From Bremia lactucae (lineage: Eukaryota > Oomycota > Peronosporomycetes > Peronosporales > Peronosporaceae), in the NCBI RefSeq assembly GCF_004359215.1, contig NC_090615.1, positions 6,614,537 through 6,662,989 on the forward strand: 48,453 bases of DNA, in the 5' to 3' direction. Numbering within the stretch: the stretch's first letter is position 1; each line of letters starts with the position of its first letter. Positions 17,991 to 27,976 of this stretch are shown here, in pieces. Below the pieces are notes generated by a model, which worked only from the letters and a program-made list of their open reading frames with translations, was not told where the DNA came from and searched no databases. The position numbers and the translations under genes were made by a program.

Positions 17991-18553
17991 GATATCAAGG
18001 GATTTAGAAAGTTCCTGGGGCTAGCGGCGTACTTGCACAAGGACTCCCGTAATTATACCGAGACGACAGTTCATCTCTCTCGTCTCTTTCAAAAAGACGA
18101 GCAATGGTTATGGAACGCTGATTGTCAGCGTTCCTTTGAAGGCATCAAGCAAGCTTGATGCAATCGCCTACCTTGGCGATTGCAGATCAAGATAAACCGT
18201 TTCATGTGTCTGTGACGCCAGCGATTTCGCAATCGGCTGCGCGTTAATGCAATACGATACAGACGGCGCGGAGCGCGTCGTCTGTTACCAATCGCGTCAG
18301 CTGCAACCAGCTGAACGCAATTACCCAGTGCATGACAAGGAACTCCTTGCCATGAAATATGCATTGGCTAAATTTAGGATCTACCTCCTAGGAGATAGAT
18401 TGTACAACGTATATGCGGACCATGCGTCATTATGCACGGCCGTAAATAGCCCACACCACTCGCAAAGAATGGCGAGGTGTCTTTCCTTCTTCGCGGCGTA
18501 TAATTTCTCCGTAGAATATAAACCAGGACGACTTGATGTCGTCGCTGATGCTG
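17991..18553 (+). pseudogene. Gypsy-1 RNase H region
   Basis: FLGLAAYLHKDSRNY (connection) is followed by the RNase H frame 18247-18588: DTDGAERVVCYQSRQLQ, YPVHDKELLAMKYALAKFR and YADHASLCTAV, ending at YKPGRLDVVADA. At about 18553 the expected continuation stops and integrase begins on the other strand. Confidence 0.8.
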
Positions 18554-18812
18554 TTCGTCTTCGGGAAATCCGAAAACGAAGTCCATAGATACGGACTGCC
18601 AACATTCTGCCGAAGTGGGAGAGGTTAAAGAGGTACACGGCGGGGCTTCACCCGTTGACATACCTCGCAAGCACGAATGTACTTGCGCAAGAATTGATAC
18701 TGGCATGGCCAGTAAATGTCGTGACTTGCTGTAAGATAAGTTGTCTCACGTCCACGATGTCCACTTGTTGGTCTTTGGGCACTCATACATGATGCGCAAG
18801 CGCGAATCATTG
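18554..18812 (-). pseudogene. Gypsy-1 integrase N-terminal fragment
   Basis: Reading minus, the zinc-binding domain is recognisable: a His pair region (SGHRGRETTYL) and CEVCQR, then SVSMDFVFGFPED with the first catalytic Asp. It is cut at both ends: after MDFVFGFPEDE at 18554 (junction with RNase H) and at 18812 (junction with gag). Confidence 0.75.
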
Positions 18813-19907
18813 TACAACTTTGAGCTTAGGGGTAGCTTCAGAGTCCGCATCATTAGGGCATTTCGACCCTACTGCACTTCTGCATTTCCCGACCCCTCAG
18901 TCGTTGATGCAGAACTCAGGCATCTCGCACGCAAGTTCTTGCCGTCGCCCTTTGGGTAGGGAGTCCTCTTGCTGGGCGTCTTCGCCCCAACAGGGACCCT
19001 GGCATAGCAAAGAGCCATCATATGGCCGCGCTTGCCCGCATTTTAAACAGACCACGTCTGCATTGCCCAACTTCAAGGGAGTGGCATCTGACCTCTCGGC
19101 CGACGGCTTATACCAAGCTATCGCCGAGACACAGCTGTAGGATTGCTCCTCAACTAAGGCAATTTGGATTGCCTTTTCCATCGTCGATGGCACCTTTCTG
19201 AAAAGGACCTGTTGCGATGGGCCATGCCGTAGTTCGTTCAAAAACATGGGCACCTTAATGTGCTCCGGGATCTGACCTACAGTAATGGACGCCGACAGCG
19301 AGCGCATCTCTTGCACATACTCTTGCAGAGATCGCTTCGCCTGTCGCGGTCCAAAGAGGCGCGCCTGAAGCAACACTTCGTTGTTCGGCGGCTGGTACAT
19401 GGCGCGAATGTTTTTTTTTAAGATCGCCCATGTAGGGAACGCCTTTCTGTCCGCCATAAGCGCCGAGTAAGCCCACTCTGAGGCCTTACCACGCAGATGC
19501 GACATGGCGTACGACACCATCCGTGATGAGATGCGCGACACCGCATTGCTCCACAGCTAACAGCTTGTGAACATTCGTGTTCGCTGCAGTTCCATCCGAA
19601 TGGGCCTCAGCTGATGCGGCCGGCAGAGAGCATCTTAACAGTCCTGATAAGAGCCTCGCTCCAAGCTTGCTCATGCCTCAGCTCATCCTGAGTCTGAGTG
19701 ACGGACTCCGCCGCAGCATGGCTATGTGCCACGGACACGGCTCTTCGCTGTCCGAGCACGAATGTCTCAAACTTCTCCAACTGAGAAACATGTTGCTCAA
19801 AAGTTTGGCCAGGGCTTGTTCACCAAGTCCCTGCGCCAAGTGCCCTGCCACCTCCCGATGATTCTCGGAGAGGTGGGGAAACGAGCCCAATCGATGTTGA
19901 GGCTCAT
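18813..19907 (-). pseudogene. Gypsy-2 gag, second copy in opposite orientation
   Basis: ATG at 19907, two bases and a degenerate primer site away from the LTR at 19964. The capsid (GKASEWAYSALMADRKAF, MYQPPNNEVLLQAR) is open in 18897-19541 and continues beyond the point where the plus copy stops. A single extra G shifts the frame inside the zinc knuckle, which in the right frame is CX2CX4HX4C (near 19030). A further frameshift lies before 19541. With 16568-17238 it forms a head-to-head inverted repeat. Confidence 0.8.
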
Positions 19908-19963
19908 CCTCACGTACACACGCAGAGATGCGGGTCGTGGGAAGGATATCAAGCGCTACGAAG

Positions 19964-20512
19964 TGTAAGCGGCACGTCTTATTATGGTAACGCTCTACTT
20001 AGACACACACCATAGCATAGCGAGGACGCGGTTAAACCGTCTTCTCTTGCGTGCAGTGAGGTAGTTGTGGTGGGCGCCTTAGAGACCTCACCCAACGCAC
20101 TTAAAAGTGTCGTCACGGGAGCGGTGATCCGGCTCCTCGGATTATCGCTCCCGTGACGACACTTTTACCGCACTTACCAAGTTGGAAGCAGCTTTCAGAA
20201 TGACATAAATCTAATCGTATTAAATTTATGTACCTATTTTTACCAATCAGAAATGTCATCGGTGTGGATAATTCTATTATGTATGGCTAGCTTATCTTTC
20301 TAGATACCTCGCGCAACGGATGACGCTAGCCGTCATCCCTCCTAATGTGAATGCACCTATGTGCATCACATACACATGAGCTGGTCACAAATGTGAATCA
20401 CACCCGAGTGGTGGGTCTAATTACTTAATTTAAGTAATTGACCATCCCCTTAAGTACACCAAGTGTACTTAACGGGGATTGTGTAACATTCGGGCAACTT
20501 TAGCCCGTTACA
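19964..20512 (-). repeat. Gypsy-2 5' LTR (minus) with a long palindrome
   Basis: A 549 bp LTR, plus-strand TGTAAGCGGCACG to GCCCGTTACA. On its left the sequence CAAGCGCTACGAAG (19950-19963) is a decayed primer-binding site, so this is the 5' LTR of the minus gag copy. 20102-20167 is a 66 bp near-perfect palindrome absent from other LTRs. Confidence 0.85.
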
Positions 20513-20604
20513 GAATTGGTCAGAGAATTCTCAAGCGCCAGGAATTAACGCTGAGTACTTTATCTAGGAGGCGGAATACAAGAGATGTTTGATATGAGCA
20601 AAGT

Positions 20605-21045
20605 TGTAACGGGGCACTGCTGACTTGTACTGCTTCAGTACAGGTCCACTTCGCTCTGCCTCAGTGGGAGTGGTGCCTCACGTCACTTCACCAACACTTG
20701 TACGTGGAGAGGAAGACTCTCTTTAAAACACTTGATATAAAAGGGTTAAAGATTACTGTATTAAATATAATTAAGTTCTTCTCGTTTTATATCTATTTAT
20801 GCTAACTTGTTTATATACTAATAATAAATATGTAATAAAAGTCTTATCTGTCACTCTCTTTGCGCGCGTCCAGCGCTGACTGTACCGCGGAGCAAGTAAA
20901 TACAATGGCCTAAATCTACCAATGGATAAGAATTCTGAATATTACTATATAAAGTAATATCCTCCAAATATTATCTACCTTTTAGATAATATATTAATGA
21001 ACAACCTTTAAGTGTTAATTTTATGTAACGATACACCCCGTTACA
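20605..21045 (-). repeat. Gypsy-1 LTR (minus)
   Basis: A full 441 bp LTR, TGTAACGGGGCACTG to ACCCCGTTACA, joined directly to a plus-strand LTR at 21046. The 92 bp between it and the Gypsy-2 LTR hold nothing recognisable. Confidence 0.85.
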
Positions 21046-21387
21046 ATGGTAATATTCGAAAAGCTTATCCATTGGTAGATATAGGTTATTATATCTTCTT
21101 TCACCGCGGTCCAGTCAGCGCTGGACGCGCGCAAAAGAGAAAGAGAGATAAGACTTTTAGTACATATATGTATTAGTTTATAATTGAGTTAGTATTAAGT
21201 AGATAGAAAGAAGAACTTAATTTTATTAAATACAGTTTTCATTTAATCCTCTTTAAAGCAAGAGTTTTAAAGAGAAGACTTCCTCTGCACGTACTAGTGA
21301 ACGTGAAGTGACGTGAGGCACCACTCGCACGGAGGCAGTGCGAAGTGGACTTGTACTGAAGCAGTACAAGTCGTAGTGCCCGTTACA
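21046..21387 (+). repeat. Gypsy-1 LTR (plus), first ~95 bp missing
   Basis: It starts inside a 5' hairpin of the LTR (GGTAATATTC arm) and runs to CCCGTTACA. The junction with the minus copy falls at a shared TTACA. Confidence 0.8.
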
Positions 21388-21575
21388 AAGTAGAGAGAAC
21401 AGAAGAAGCTAATTATAGTAGTACAGCTTTTAATTAACCCTCTTTAAAGCAAGTGTTACAATGAGAGTCTTCCTCTGCACATACTAGTGTACGTGAAGTG
21501 ACGTGAGGTACCACTCGCACTGAGGCAGTGCGAAGTTGACTTGTACTGAAGCCAAGTCAGTAGTGCCCCGTTACA
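21388..21575 (+). repeat. Gypsy-1 LTR (plus), 3' half
   Basis: It begins at AAGTAGA inside the LTR and ends CCCCGTTACA. Its last hairpin has lost part of one arm (CTGAAGCCAAGTC). It is an LTR-LTR tandem product. Confidence 0.75.
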
Positions 21576-22099
21576 AACACGCAATATAAACCATCACGAT
21601 TTAACGCCACTAAACCGCAAGTTCAACGTCCACCTTAATATCTGTAAACTTCCAACAGAAGGAACTTAAAATACGTTGCAAAATTGTAACATCGTTAAGT
21701 TGTGTCTGTCATAACGGTGTTTTTATATTTAAACCTGGATACCGCTTTTAACAAAATCGTCATATTTCTTTAGAATATTTATCATGCGAGAAAAACTCGT
21801 CTAAATAGTAGAGGCAGCTCCTGCTGTGCTTTAGTGTGCTTTCCCTAACGTTCCTGTTTCTTAGATAATTTAATGCGACGCACAGTAATGTAACTAGATC
21901 AACGTGTCTACTTAGCAAAATGCATATCGATGATTTGATACAATAAAATACGAAGCTATGAAGAAATACACTTTAAAATTGATATACCCGCACCAATGAT
22001 CGATCATACTAACATGTGACGAACTTGTCAATTTAGCGAAAGTATAAATTTTAGTTTGTCTTCTTTTAACACGTTCAAAAGAAATCACTAACAATCTAT
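21576..22099. other. Downstream flank of the effector gene
   Basis: AT-rich, with no gene. The effector gene ends at 22100, so this holds its 3' untranslated region and terminator, which I cannot delimit. Confidence 0.5.
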
Positions 22100-23644
22100 C
22101 TATAACGTACCAATTGACTGTAGAAGTATGGAATTCTTTTTGAAATTTGGAGCAGCGTTCCAGGCTTCTTGCAACATGTTTTGAGTAACGTCAATGGTGG
22201 CTTGTCCAAGTATGTGCTCAAGTATTCGTTCCGGAGTGTCAATCTTATCATAATAAATTAGAGATAAAAAATCTTTCCAAATTTCAAGACCTGGCAGTCG
22301 TTGGAAACTTTCGTCGACGTCGGTAGATAACCGCTTTGATAGCAACAATCCGAATAGCTCAACTGCGAGCGATGATGACCTATCGGATTCCTTCCAACGA
22401 TAAAGAAGTTGCTTCATAACTTCGACAGAAAATTCAGGGGGACTATCGCCAAATGCCGACTCATGCATAACGACGAACAACTTAAAGTCATCCTCCGGAT
22501 TAGTTAGCTTCTTGACCACTTCCTCGGCGAACTTAGAAAAATCCTTTTCCTCTTGAAAGATAAATGAAAACTGGTCGTATGCGTAATTGATTGCCTCTTT
22601 CTTCAAAGGCAACACGATGCGCTCGAGAATAAAATTTGGATTCTCTCGGATGTATTTCCCTTCCATGTATTTTATAAATACTGGTAATCCAAATGGTATT
22701 TGTTCTTGACCATTAAAAACTGCTATATCAGCAATAATTTCTCCCCAAATAATAATTTTATCGATCTTACCGTCAAGATTGTACATTTCTAGTACCTCCA
22801 TAAAAGAATCGTACACAACAGCTTCTTCGTTTTCTTCCAGTACATGGGCGTAGTTGTAGAACAAACTGAAAGCAGGATCGCTTATAGTTCGTATGACCTC
22901 AAGAAAATTCTGTTGCCAATTTACATCTGAGAGCAAATCCAACAGCATCACTTTTTCAAATAACCAATATTCGAAAAGAGCTTTCTTAATCTTTTGGGAG
23001 TCAACGAAATGAGTAGTCGAGCATTTTGCCAAAACACGAGCAGCATCCCAGTTCCCAAGCTCTTTGGAGAGTACAACGGCGGCGATTACATGTGCTACTT
23101 CCGGAAGATTTGGAAGGCCCGTCTCGATTCCTTTAAACCATTTTATGAAGGGTTCAAGATTAAGGTCGGCTGTCTTCAGTGATTCCATGACTTCTAATCT
23201 GAAGTATTCGGTTGCTTTTTCTGGACTGTGGGAATTGTGGATTGCCCAGAGGATTGGCTGTTCAGATTTTGATAGTATACCTTGCTTAACATACCCATTT
23301 GTGCCTTTGCTTTTGAATGTTTTAGCCACCGTCTTTACAATATCTTCAAGCTTCATAAATTCGTCATTTCGCTCTTCTAGGACACGGGAGTCTTGCCGCA
23401 AATTGTCGACGGAGCTTTTGCCTGAAGCTGTTGCAACGACAAGGAAGTCTTGCCCAAAACTGTAGAGGAAGTTATTTCTTAGAGGTGGAGCGACGTCGTG
23501 GGAGCCTTGCCGCAAATTGTCGAGGGAGTCCTTGCTTAGAGGCGTAGCCTTAATGGAAGCAGCCATCTTGAAAGATGTCACCGCACGATAGCTTAGGAGC
23601 AGGACGAGATAGAAGAGCGGAATAGGCTTAACCTTCGAAATCAT
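22100..23644 (-). CDS. Secreted EER/RXLR-like effector candidate, 514 residues
   Basis: A complete single-exon frame with ATG at 23644. Residues 1-24 form a signal peptide (hydrophobic FYLVLLLSY, cleavage likely after AVTS). Two related segments follow, DNLRQGS at 42-48 and DNLRQDS at 80-86, with EER at 90-92 (RVLEERNDE). An exact RXLR is absent; DNLR would be a variant. From about residue 100 to the end the protein is helical with regularly spaced Trp and Tyr (ILWAIHN, FIKWFKGIETG, LLYRWKESDRS), in the style of WY/LWY effectors of Peronosporales. By family knowledge such proteins are secreted into host plant cells. No target is inferred. It is the longest intact gene here and lies between Gypsy-1 LTRs (21575 and 24359). 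Confidence 0.85.
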   Translation of the reverse strand: MISKVKPIPLFYLVLLLSYRAVTSFKMAASIKATPLSKDSLDNLRQGSHDVAPPLRNNFLYSFGQDFLVVATASGKSSVDNLRQDSRVLEERNDEFMKLEDIVKTVAKTFKSKGTNGYVKQGILSKSEQPILWAIHNSHSPEKATEYFRLEVMESLKTADLNLEPFIKWFKGIETGLPNLPEVAHVIAAVVLSKELGNWDAARVLAKCSTTHFVDSQKIKKALFEYWLFEKVMLLDLLSDVNWQQNFLEVIRTISDPAFSLFYNYAHVLEENEEAVVYDSFMEVLEMYNLDGKIDKIIIWGEIIADIAVFNGQEQIPFGLPVFIKYMEGKYIRENPNFILERIVLPLKKEAINYAYDQFSFIFQEEKDFSKFAEEVVKKLTNPEDDFKLFVVMHESAFGDSPPEFSVEVMKQLLYRWKESDRSSSLAVELFGLLLSKRLSTDVDESFQRLPGLEIWKDFLSLIYYDKIDTPERILEHILGQATIDVTQNMLQEAWNAAPNFKKNSILLQSIGTL

Positions 23645-23693
23645 TGCGTTTTATCGCCTATTGTCAGGAAATTGAAAAATAAATCATTAATGA

Positions 23694-23876
23694 TCACGAC
23701 CAGAATGCATTTGGTACGTGTGTGCCGTCATGTAGTGATCTCGCAATCTTCTCTAGGCTTGTGCAGAGCACAGTGTTGATCTGATCTAATACTGGGTTTT
23801 TTAGAAGAAGTGGTAGGATTTGAACAATCTGTCCGTCAAGGTTGAAATCGATCGCAATTGCTCTCAAAGCGCACAT
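23694..23876 (-). CDS. Small hypothetical ORF upstream of the effector
   Basis: Sixty codons from ATG at 23876, on the same strand and 49 bp before the effector start. The product is Leu/Ile-rich (IVQILPLLLKNPVLDQINTV) and looks like helical repeat material. It has no signal peptide. It could be a gene remnant, part of the leader, or chance. I do not recognise it. Confidence 0.25.
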   Translation of the reverse strand: MCALRAIAIDFNLDGQIVQILPLLLKNPVLDQINTVLCTSLEKIARSLHDGTHVPNAFWS

Positions 23877-24358
23877 GACACACCCAACGCTTTCACTCTC
23901 GTCTATTTTCTAAAGCCTTACCATCACACCTGCCCTCACGGCGCTCCGATAAAGCCTAAAATAAGTTGAGGCTAAGCTAAGCGATATTGCGAGCCATGAA
24001 GAAAAAAAAATCAACAAGCTGCACCCATGGATTCGGATACATTCAGGCATTCTGCTGACCACAAGTATTGCATAACATCGGCGCCATTGCAGTGATTACG
24101 ATGAATCAAGAGGTCTAGATGACGCACACGCCGTAACAAACATTCGTTGCTGTCTTTTGGCAACTCTATTCTGCATTGTGTCGTTTACAAGGGTGAATTG
24201 TGGGCAAGTTTGTGGGTTGGGCAATTGGGCGATCATTATTGGTCCAAAACCTGGCATTTTGCTTATCTTCGATTTACTAATAGTACAGAAAGGCGATGAC
24301 GCCAGATTTCGGTTCGAGCGCGCACTGCCTGCTAAACACGCTTGCCTTTGGCCACAAT
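23877..24358. other. Upstream flank of the effector gene
   Basis: There is no convincing gene. A poly-A run lies at about 24001-24009. The effector promoter should lie between here and 23645; no clear oomycete initiator was seen. Confidence 0.4.
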
Positions 24359-24798
24359 TGTAAAGGGATGTATCGTTACATGAAATTAATACTTAAAGGT
24401 TGTTAATTAATATATTATCTAAAAGATAGATAATATTTGGAGAATATTACTTTACATAGTAATATTCGTAAAGCTTATCCATTGATAGATATAGGCCATT
24501 ATATTTGCTTGCTTCGAGGTTCATTTAGCACTGGACGCACGCAAAGAGAGAGACAGATAAGAATTTATTACATGTTTCGTATTAGTTTATAATTAAGTTA
24601 GTATTTCATAGATAGAAACAGAAAAACTTAATAATATTCAATATAGTTTACTTTTGACCCTCTTTGAAGCAAGTGTTTTAAGAGAGTCTTCCTATGCACG
24701 TGCTAGTGTACGGGAAGTGACGCGAGGCGCCACTCGCACTGAAGCAGTGCAAAGTGGACTTGTACTGAAGCAGTACAAGTCGGCAGTGCCCCGTAACA
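24359..24798 (+). repeat. Gypsy-1 5' LTR
   Basis: A 440 bp LTR, TGTAAAGGGATG to CCCCGTAACA, each end with substitutions. It is followed by a primer-binding site and gag, so it is a 5' LTR. It shows the hairpin pair GAATATTACT/AGTAATATTC in full. Confidence 0.85.
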
Positions 24799-24800
24799 CC

Positions 24801-24816
24801 TGGTAGCACTTTGTAG
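24801..24816 (+). promoter_or_regulatory. Gypsy-1 primer-binding site
   Basis: TGGTAGCACTTTGTAG, two bases after the LTR. It is identical at 27520 and, on the minus strand, at 36559-36574. Confidence 0.7.
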
Positions 24817-24941
24817 TCTGTCCAAGAACCACAGTTCCATTATTTAACATGGACATGTAAGATGATAATTAAAATACGCATCACGTTTCGCGTGATAGCT
24901 ACTCCTTTCTAATTGACATAGAAAGGATTCTGGTCATACGA

Positions 24942-25865
24942 ATGAGTTCGACCGTAGGGGGGAACGATGCCATCTTGGCCATGCTGTCCGGTTTGGACGG
25001 AGATGCCCTCAGCCATCGCCGATTTCATACAACATGAACTTGACGAGGCGAAGGAGAAGGTAGCCTTGCTTAATCAGCAAGGCTCTCAACAGGCGGAACT
25101 GTTGAGGTTACAACAGGTACAGGTGTCTGTACCTTGGATAACGCACACGCGTCATCCGGAAACCTAAAAGATTGACATCTCTAAGTATAGAAGAGTCGAA
25201 AGACTTCCTCTTAAGATAGTTTGTCGAGTTTGACGATGCCATAAGAGATCGTCATATCGTCGACGAGCAAATGCAAGTTGCATTTGCTCAGTCAAACTTG
25301 GCAGGTCGTGCCAAAACGTGGGCACTAGGCCTTAAGTTGCGCGACCCATATGTCTTTGGGTCGCTAGAGGCTTTAAAAGCCCGGCTCAAACAGACGTTTG
25401 CACCGCCTTGGGCTGAGTTCAGAGCTCGATCAGAGCTTCTGAAATTTAAGCAAGGCAAGCATGATGTTCACGCTTATGCCCAGCACATACGACTCTTGGC
25501 GAGTTGTATCACAAACAACCCAGTTTATGAACACACGTTGATACGGTGTTCACGCAAGGTCTCACGGATGGCCCTGTGAAGATCCACCTGTTTCACTTGG
25601 AACTGGATACGCTTGAAGAAGCAATATCCGTTGCGGAACAGGAGGACTTTAGCTTGAGACAGGCTCAAGCTAGTTTGTCATGATATCGTCCTCCAAGACG
25701 ACACAAGATTGGCGGTTCAGCACCTATGGACCTCTATCTTTGTCGAAAGCGAGAGACCTCTCTTTTCGAACAGTAAGCGATTTTAAAAATGCAATCGCTG
25801 TCAAAAGCTAGGTCACTACGCTCATATGTGTAGTGCCCCACGCCCAGTACCGAGAGATACTGTAT
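24942..25865 (+). pseudogene. Gypsy-1 gag, frameshifted copy
   Basis: ATG at 24942 (MSSTVGGNDAILAML). A coiled segment (EKVALLNQQGSQQAELLRLQ, 25050-25110), the capsid (FAQSNLAGRAKTWALGLKL, 25285 onwards) and a zinc knuckle near 25795-25840 follow in different frames, with stops at about 25166 and 25580. About 65 bp at 25866-25930 is absent from the other gag copies and splits the basic tail from the knuckle. Confidence 0.75.
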
Positions 25866-26080
25866 CATATCGCCTAATACATAAATAGTCGGCGGATTTA
25901 TGCTAAAATCAGCTCGATAATAGAATTGTTTCATGGACCGAATGCCAAAAGTGGCAACGGTCGCGGGTCCGCCGTTGTTGCGAAATCTAAACAACGAGGC
26001 GGACCACCAAAAAACCGTCGAGGTCAGTAGGGGCGCAACGCCCTACTGATCCAGCAACATCAAGAGAATTTGCAAATCTC

Positions 26081-26460
26081 TTGACTAAAGTTGCTCCAGA
26101 CACACAATCATTATGTGTCTCTGCACCTAGTGATGAGGTATCCCTCATCACCTTAAAATTAAAAGTGACAAATGATTTGTCACTTAGAGCCCTAGTGGAC
26201 TGCGTAGCGTCGAATAACTTTATTCGTCGCCAGTCACCAGAGGGTTGTAGGCTCAAATATGTTGAGCGCGACATCCCTCCAACGAGGATGACGGTGCGTC
26301 TAGCGACAGGCGCATCGATAACAGTAATGAAACGCGTAGTGAGAGTTCACTACACGATTTACAGCACGATGATGATTTCATCGAACTGGATTATGATGAT
26401 AAATTTGATGTCATCTTAGGTCTTCCTTGGATCAGAAAGTATGAGCCAAGAATCAGCTGG
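26081..26460 (+). pseudogene. Gypsy-1 protease, active site altered
   Basis: A retropepsin-like aspartic protease segment. The active-site loop reads VDCVASNNF where the minus copy at 35250 has VDCGASNNF: the invariant Gly is Val (codon 26204-26206). A frameshift follows after ASITVMKRVV. Expected to be inactive. Confidence 0.75.
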
Positions 26461-26478
26461 CAGCATCGATCTGTAAAG

Positions 26479-26937
26479 ATGCCTGCCACTTGTTCATCAG
26501 ATTGCCATCTAATGAACGTCTTGGAGCGTCCACAAGCGTGTGAATATACTACGAGTGAGTGCGATGGCCTCACTTGTGGTACGGTCGTTAGTACGACTGC
26601 ACAAGATCACAGTGTGATTACTAATCACACTGTGGAGTCAGCTGCCGGCGGCTGTGCGGATGCACAGGCAGCGCCGAAGGTCCACTTTTCGAATAAGTCG
26701 AGTGGATTGATACATGAATGTACGCCTGGCGGGCGACATTCAAGGAATATACCGGTTGTCCAAAATGGACAACACGATGATCCTAGGTCGAGTAGAGAGT
26801 CGACAGTAGAGGACCCGACTGTGATAGTGCAATCACAGTCGGAAGACGTTAAGGGGATAAATCCCCACGTACTTGAGGAAAATTCTCCTCAAATAGGTAA
26901 TGCTGAAGTGACTAGACTACAGCGTCCGAGGGATTAA
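26479..26937 (+). CDS. Gypsy-1 protease-to-RT linker, open copy
   Basis: 152 codons lie between protease and reverse transcriptase: Cys-containing at the start (MPATCSSDCHLMNVLERPQA), then low-complexity His/Ser/Gly. It matches 31457-31972 and the minus region 34140-35023. This spacer has no known domain. It is part of a broken polyprotein rather than a separate gene. Confidence 0.5.
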   Translation: MPATCSSDCHLMNVLERPQACEYTTSECDGLTCGTVVSTTAQDHSVITNHTVESAAGGCADAQAAPKVHFSNKSSGLIHECTPGGRHSRNIPVVQNGQHDDPRSSRESTVEDPTVIVQSQSEDVKGINPHVLEENSPQIGNAEVTRLQRPRD

Positions 26938-27302
26938 TCTCTCGGCAGCCTGTGAATAAATCCCAGGAAGAAACCGAGACATTGAATGTCTTGGTTAATG
27001 ACTGATCAAGAGTTGGCGCTTATACTCTTGATCTGTATGCGCCTCCGAAGTTAACTTCGGAGATAACTCAATTACGAGCCCTAGAACCTAAGCGGTTCTT
27101 GAGAGGTCTGCATAGTGGTAGAATCAAGCAGAACTGCGTACTCGTCACAGAGGACGAATACGTAACCGATACTCGGTCAGCGGTTATCGTTGCAGAAAAC
27201 GAACGGGTTCTCAGCAGCTTATCGGTGGACGAAAGTGTCCTCGATGTAAAGACTCGGATTGAGAGAGATACTACTCAATCCTTGGAGTCACTTAAGACAA
27301 AC
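26938..27302 (+). pseudogene. Gypsy-1 pol segment before RT, cut by gap
   Basis: 27099-27302 keeps LHSGRIKQNCVLV and EDEYVTD, which match the minus copy near 34230-34400. Frames shift at about 26935 and 27000. The reverse transcriptase is lost into the gap. Confidence 0.6.
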
Positions 27303-27402
27303 NNNNNNNNNNNNNNNNNNNNNNNNNNNNNNNNNNNNNNNNNNNNNNNNNNNNNNNNNNNNNNNNNNNNNNNNNNNNNNNNNNNNNNNNNNNNNNNNNN
27401 NN
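27303..27402. other. Assembly gap (100 N)
   Basis: The gap separates a Gypsy-1 pol segment from a Gypsy-1 LTR end. It may hide the rest of the element or a false join. Confidence 0.99.
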
Positions 27403-27535
27403 GAAGTCTTCCTCTGCACGTACAGTGTACGTCACCTAACGAAAGGCACCTTTCACATCTGAAGCAGTGTGAAGTGGACTTGTACTGAAACAGTACAAGT
27501 CGTAGTGCCGTGTTACACCTGGTAGCACTTTGTAG
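27403..27535 (+). repeat. Gypsy-1 5' LTR end plus primer-binding site
   Basis: The last 115 bp of an LTR end TGCCGTGTTACA at 27517; the primer-binding site is at 27520-27535. The variant hairpin CACATCTG/CAGTGTG links it to the subtype of 12487 and 36577. Leader sequence then stops near 27630, where reverse transcriptase begins, so gag is deleted. Confidence 0.8.
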
Positions 27536-27639
27536 TCCGTCCAAGGACCACATTTCCCACATTTAACATGGACATGTTAGATGGTAATTGTTGTCAACAG
27601 ACAGGTCACAAACAATAATGAGTGGAGTAGTTATTTAAT

Positions 27640-27976
27640 GATATAACCGTTCATAGTAGAGCCATCAACGGAATGTCGGACGTTAAAGTACATCGAAACC
27701 ACGTCCGAAAGATTCTTACAGTTATGCGTAAGCACAAGTTGTACTTAAATTTCAAGAAGTGTATATGCGCTGCAAGCGAAATAACACTTCTTAGATGCAT
27801 CGTGGGTAAACACGGTATACGCCTGGATCCGGACGAGATCAAGGCGATCAGCGATTGGCCTGTGGCAGTCGATGTAACGAAACCTCAAAAGTTTGTCGGC
27901 TTTGCAACGTACCTGCACAAGTTTCCACGCAATTATGCCGAAATAACAGTACATCTTTCTTCTTTGATTGACATCC
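27640..27976 (+). pseudogene. Gypsy-1 RT C-terminal fragment
   Basis: The frame 27673-27993 has VHRNHVRKILTVMRKHKLYL, KKCICAASEI and KHGIRLDPDEIKAISDWP, the thumb and connection part following the catalytic box. At about 27976 it joins minus-strand integrase-tail sequence. Confidence 0.8.

Noticed and set aside
20600..21391. Possible AAAGT target duplication around the head-to-head LTR pair
   Set aside because: The right copy is one base short and the right junction is better explained by LTR-LTR joining at AAGTAG.
24157..24363. 68-codon plus-strand frame with a hydrophobic stretch
   Set aside because: It begins with TTG, ends inside the LTR start, and has no recognisable feature.
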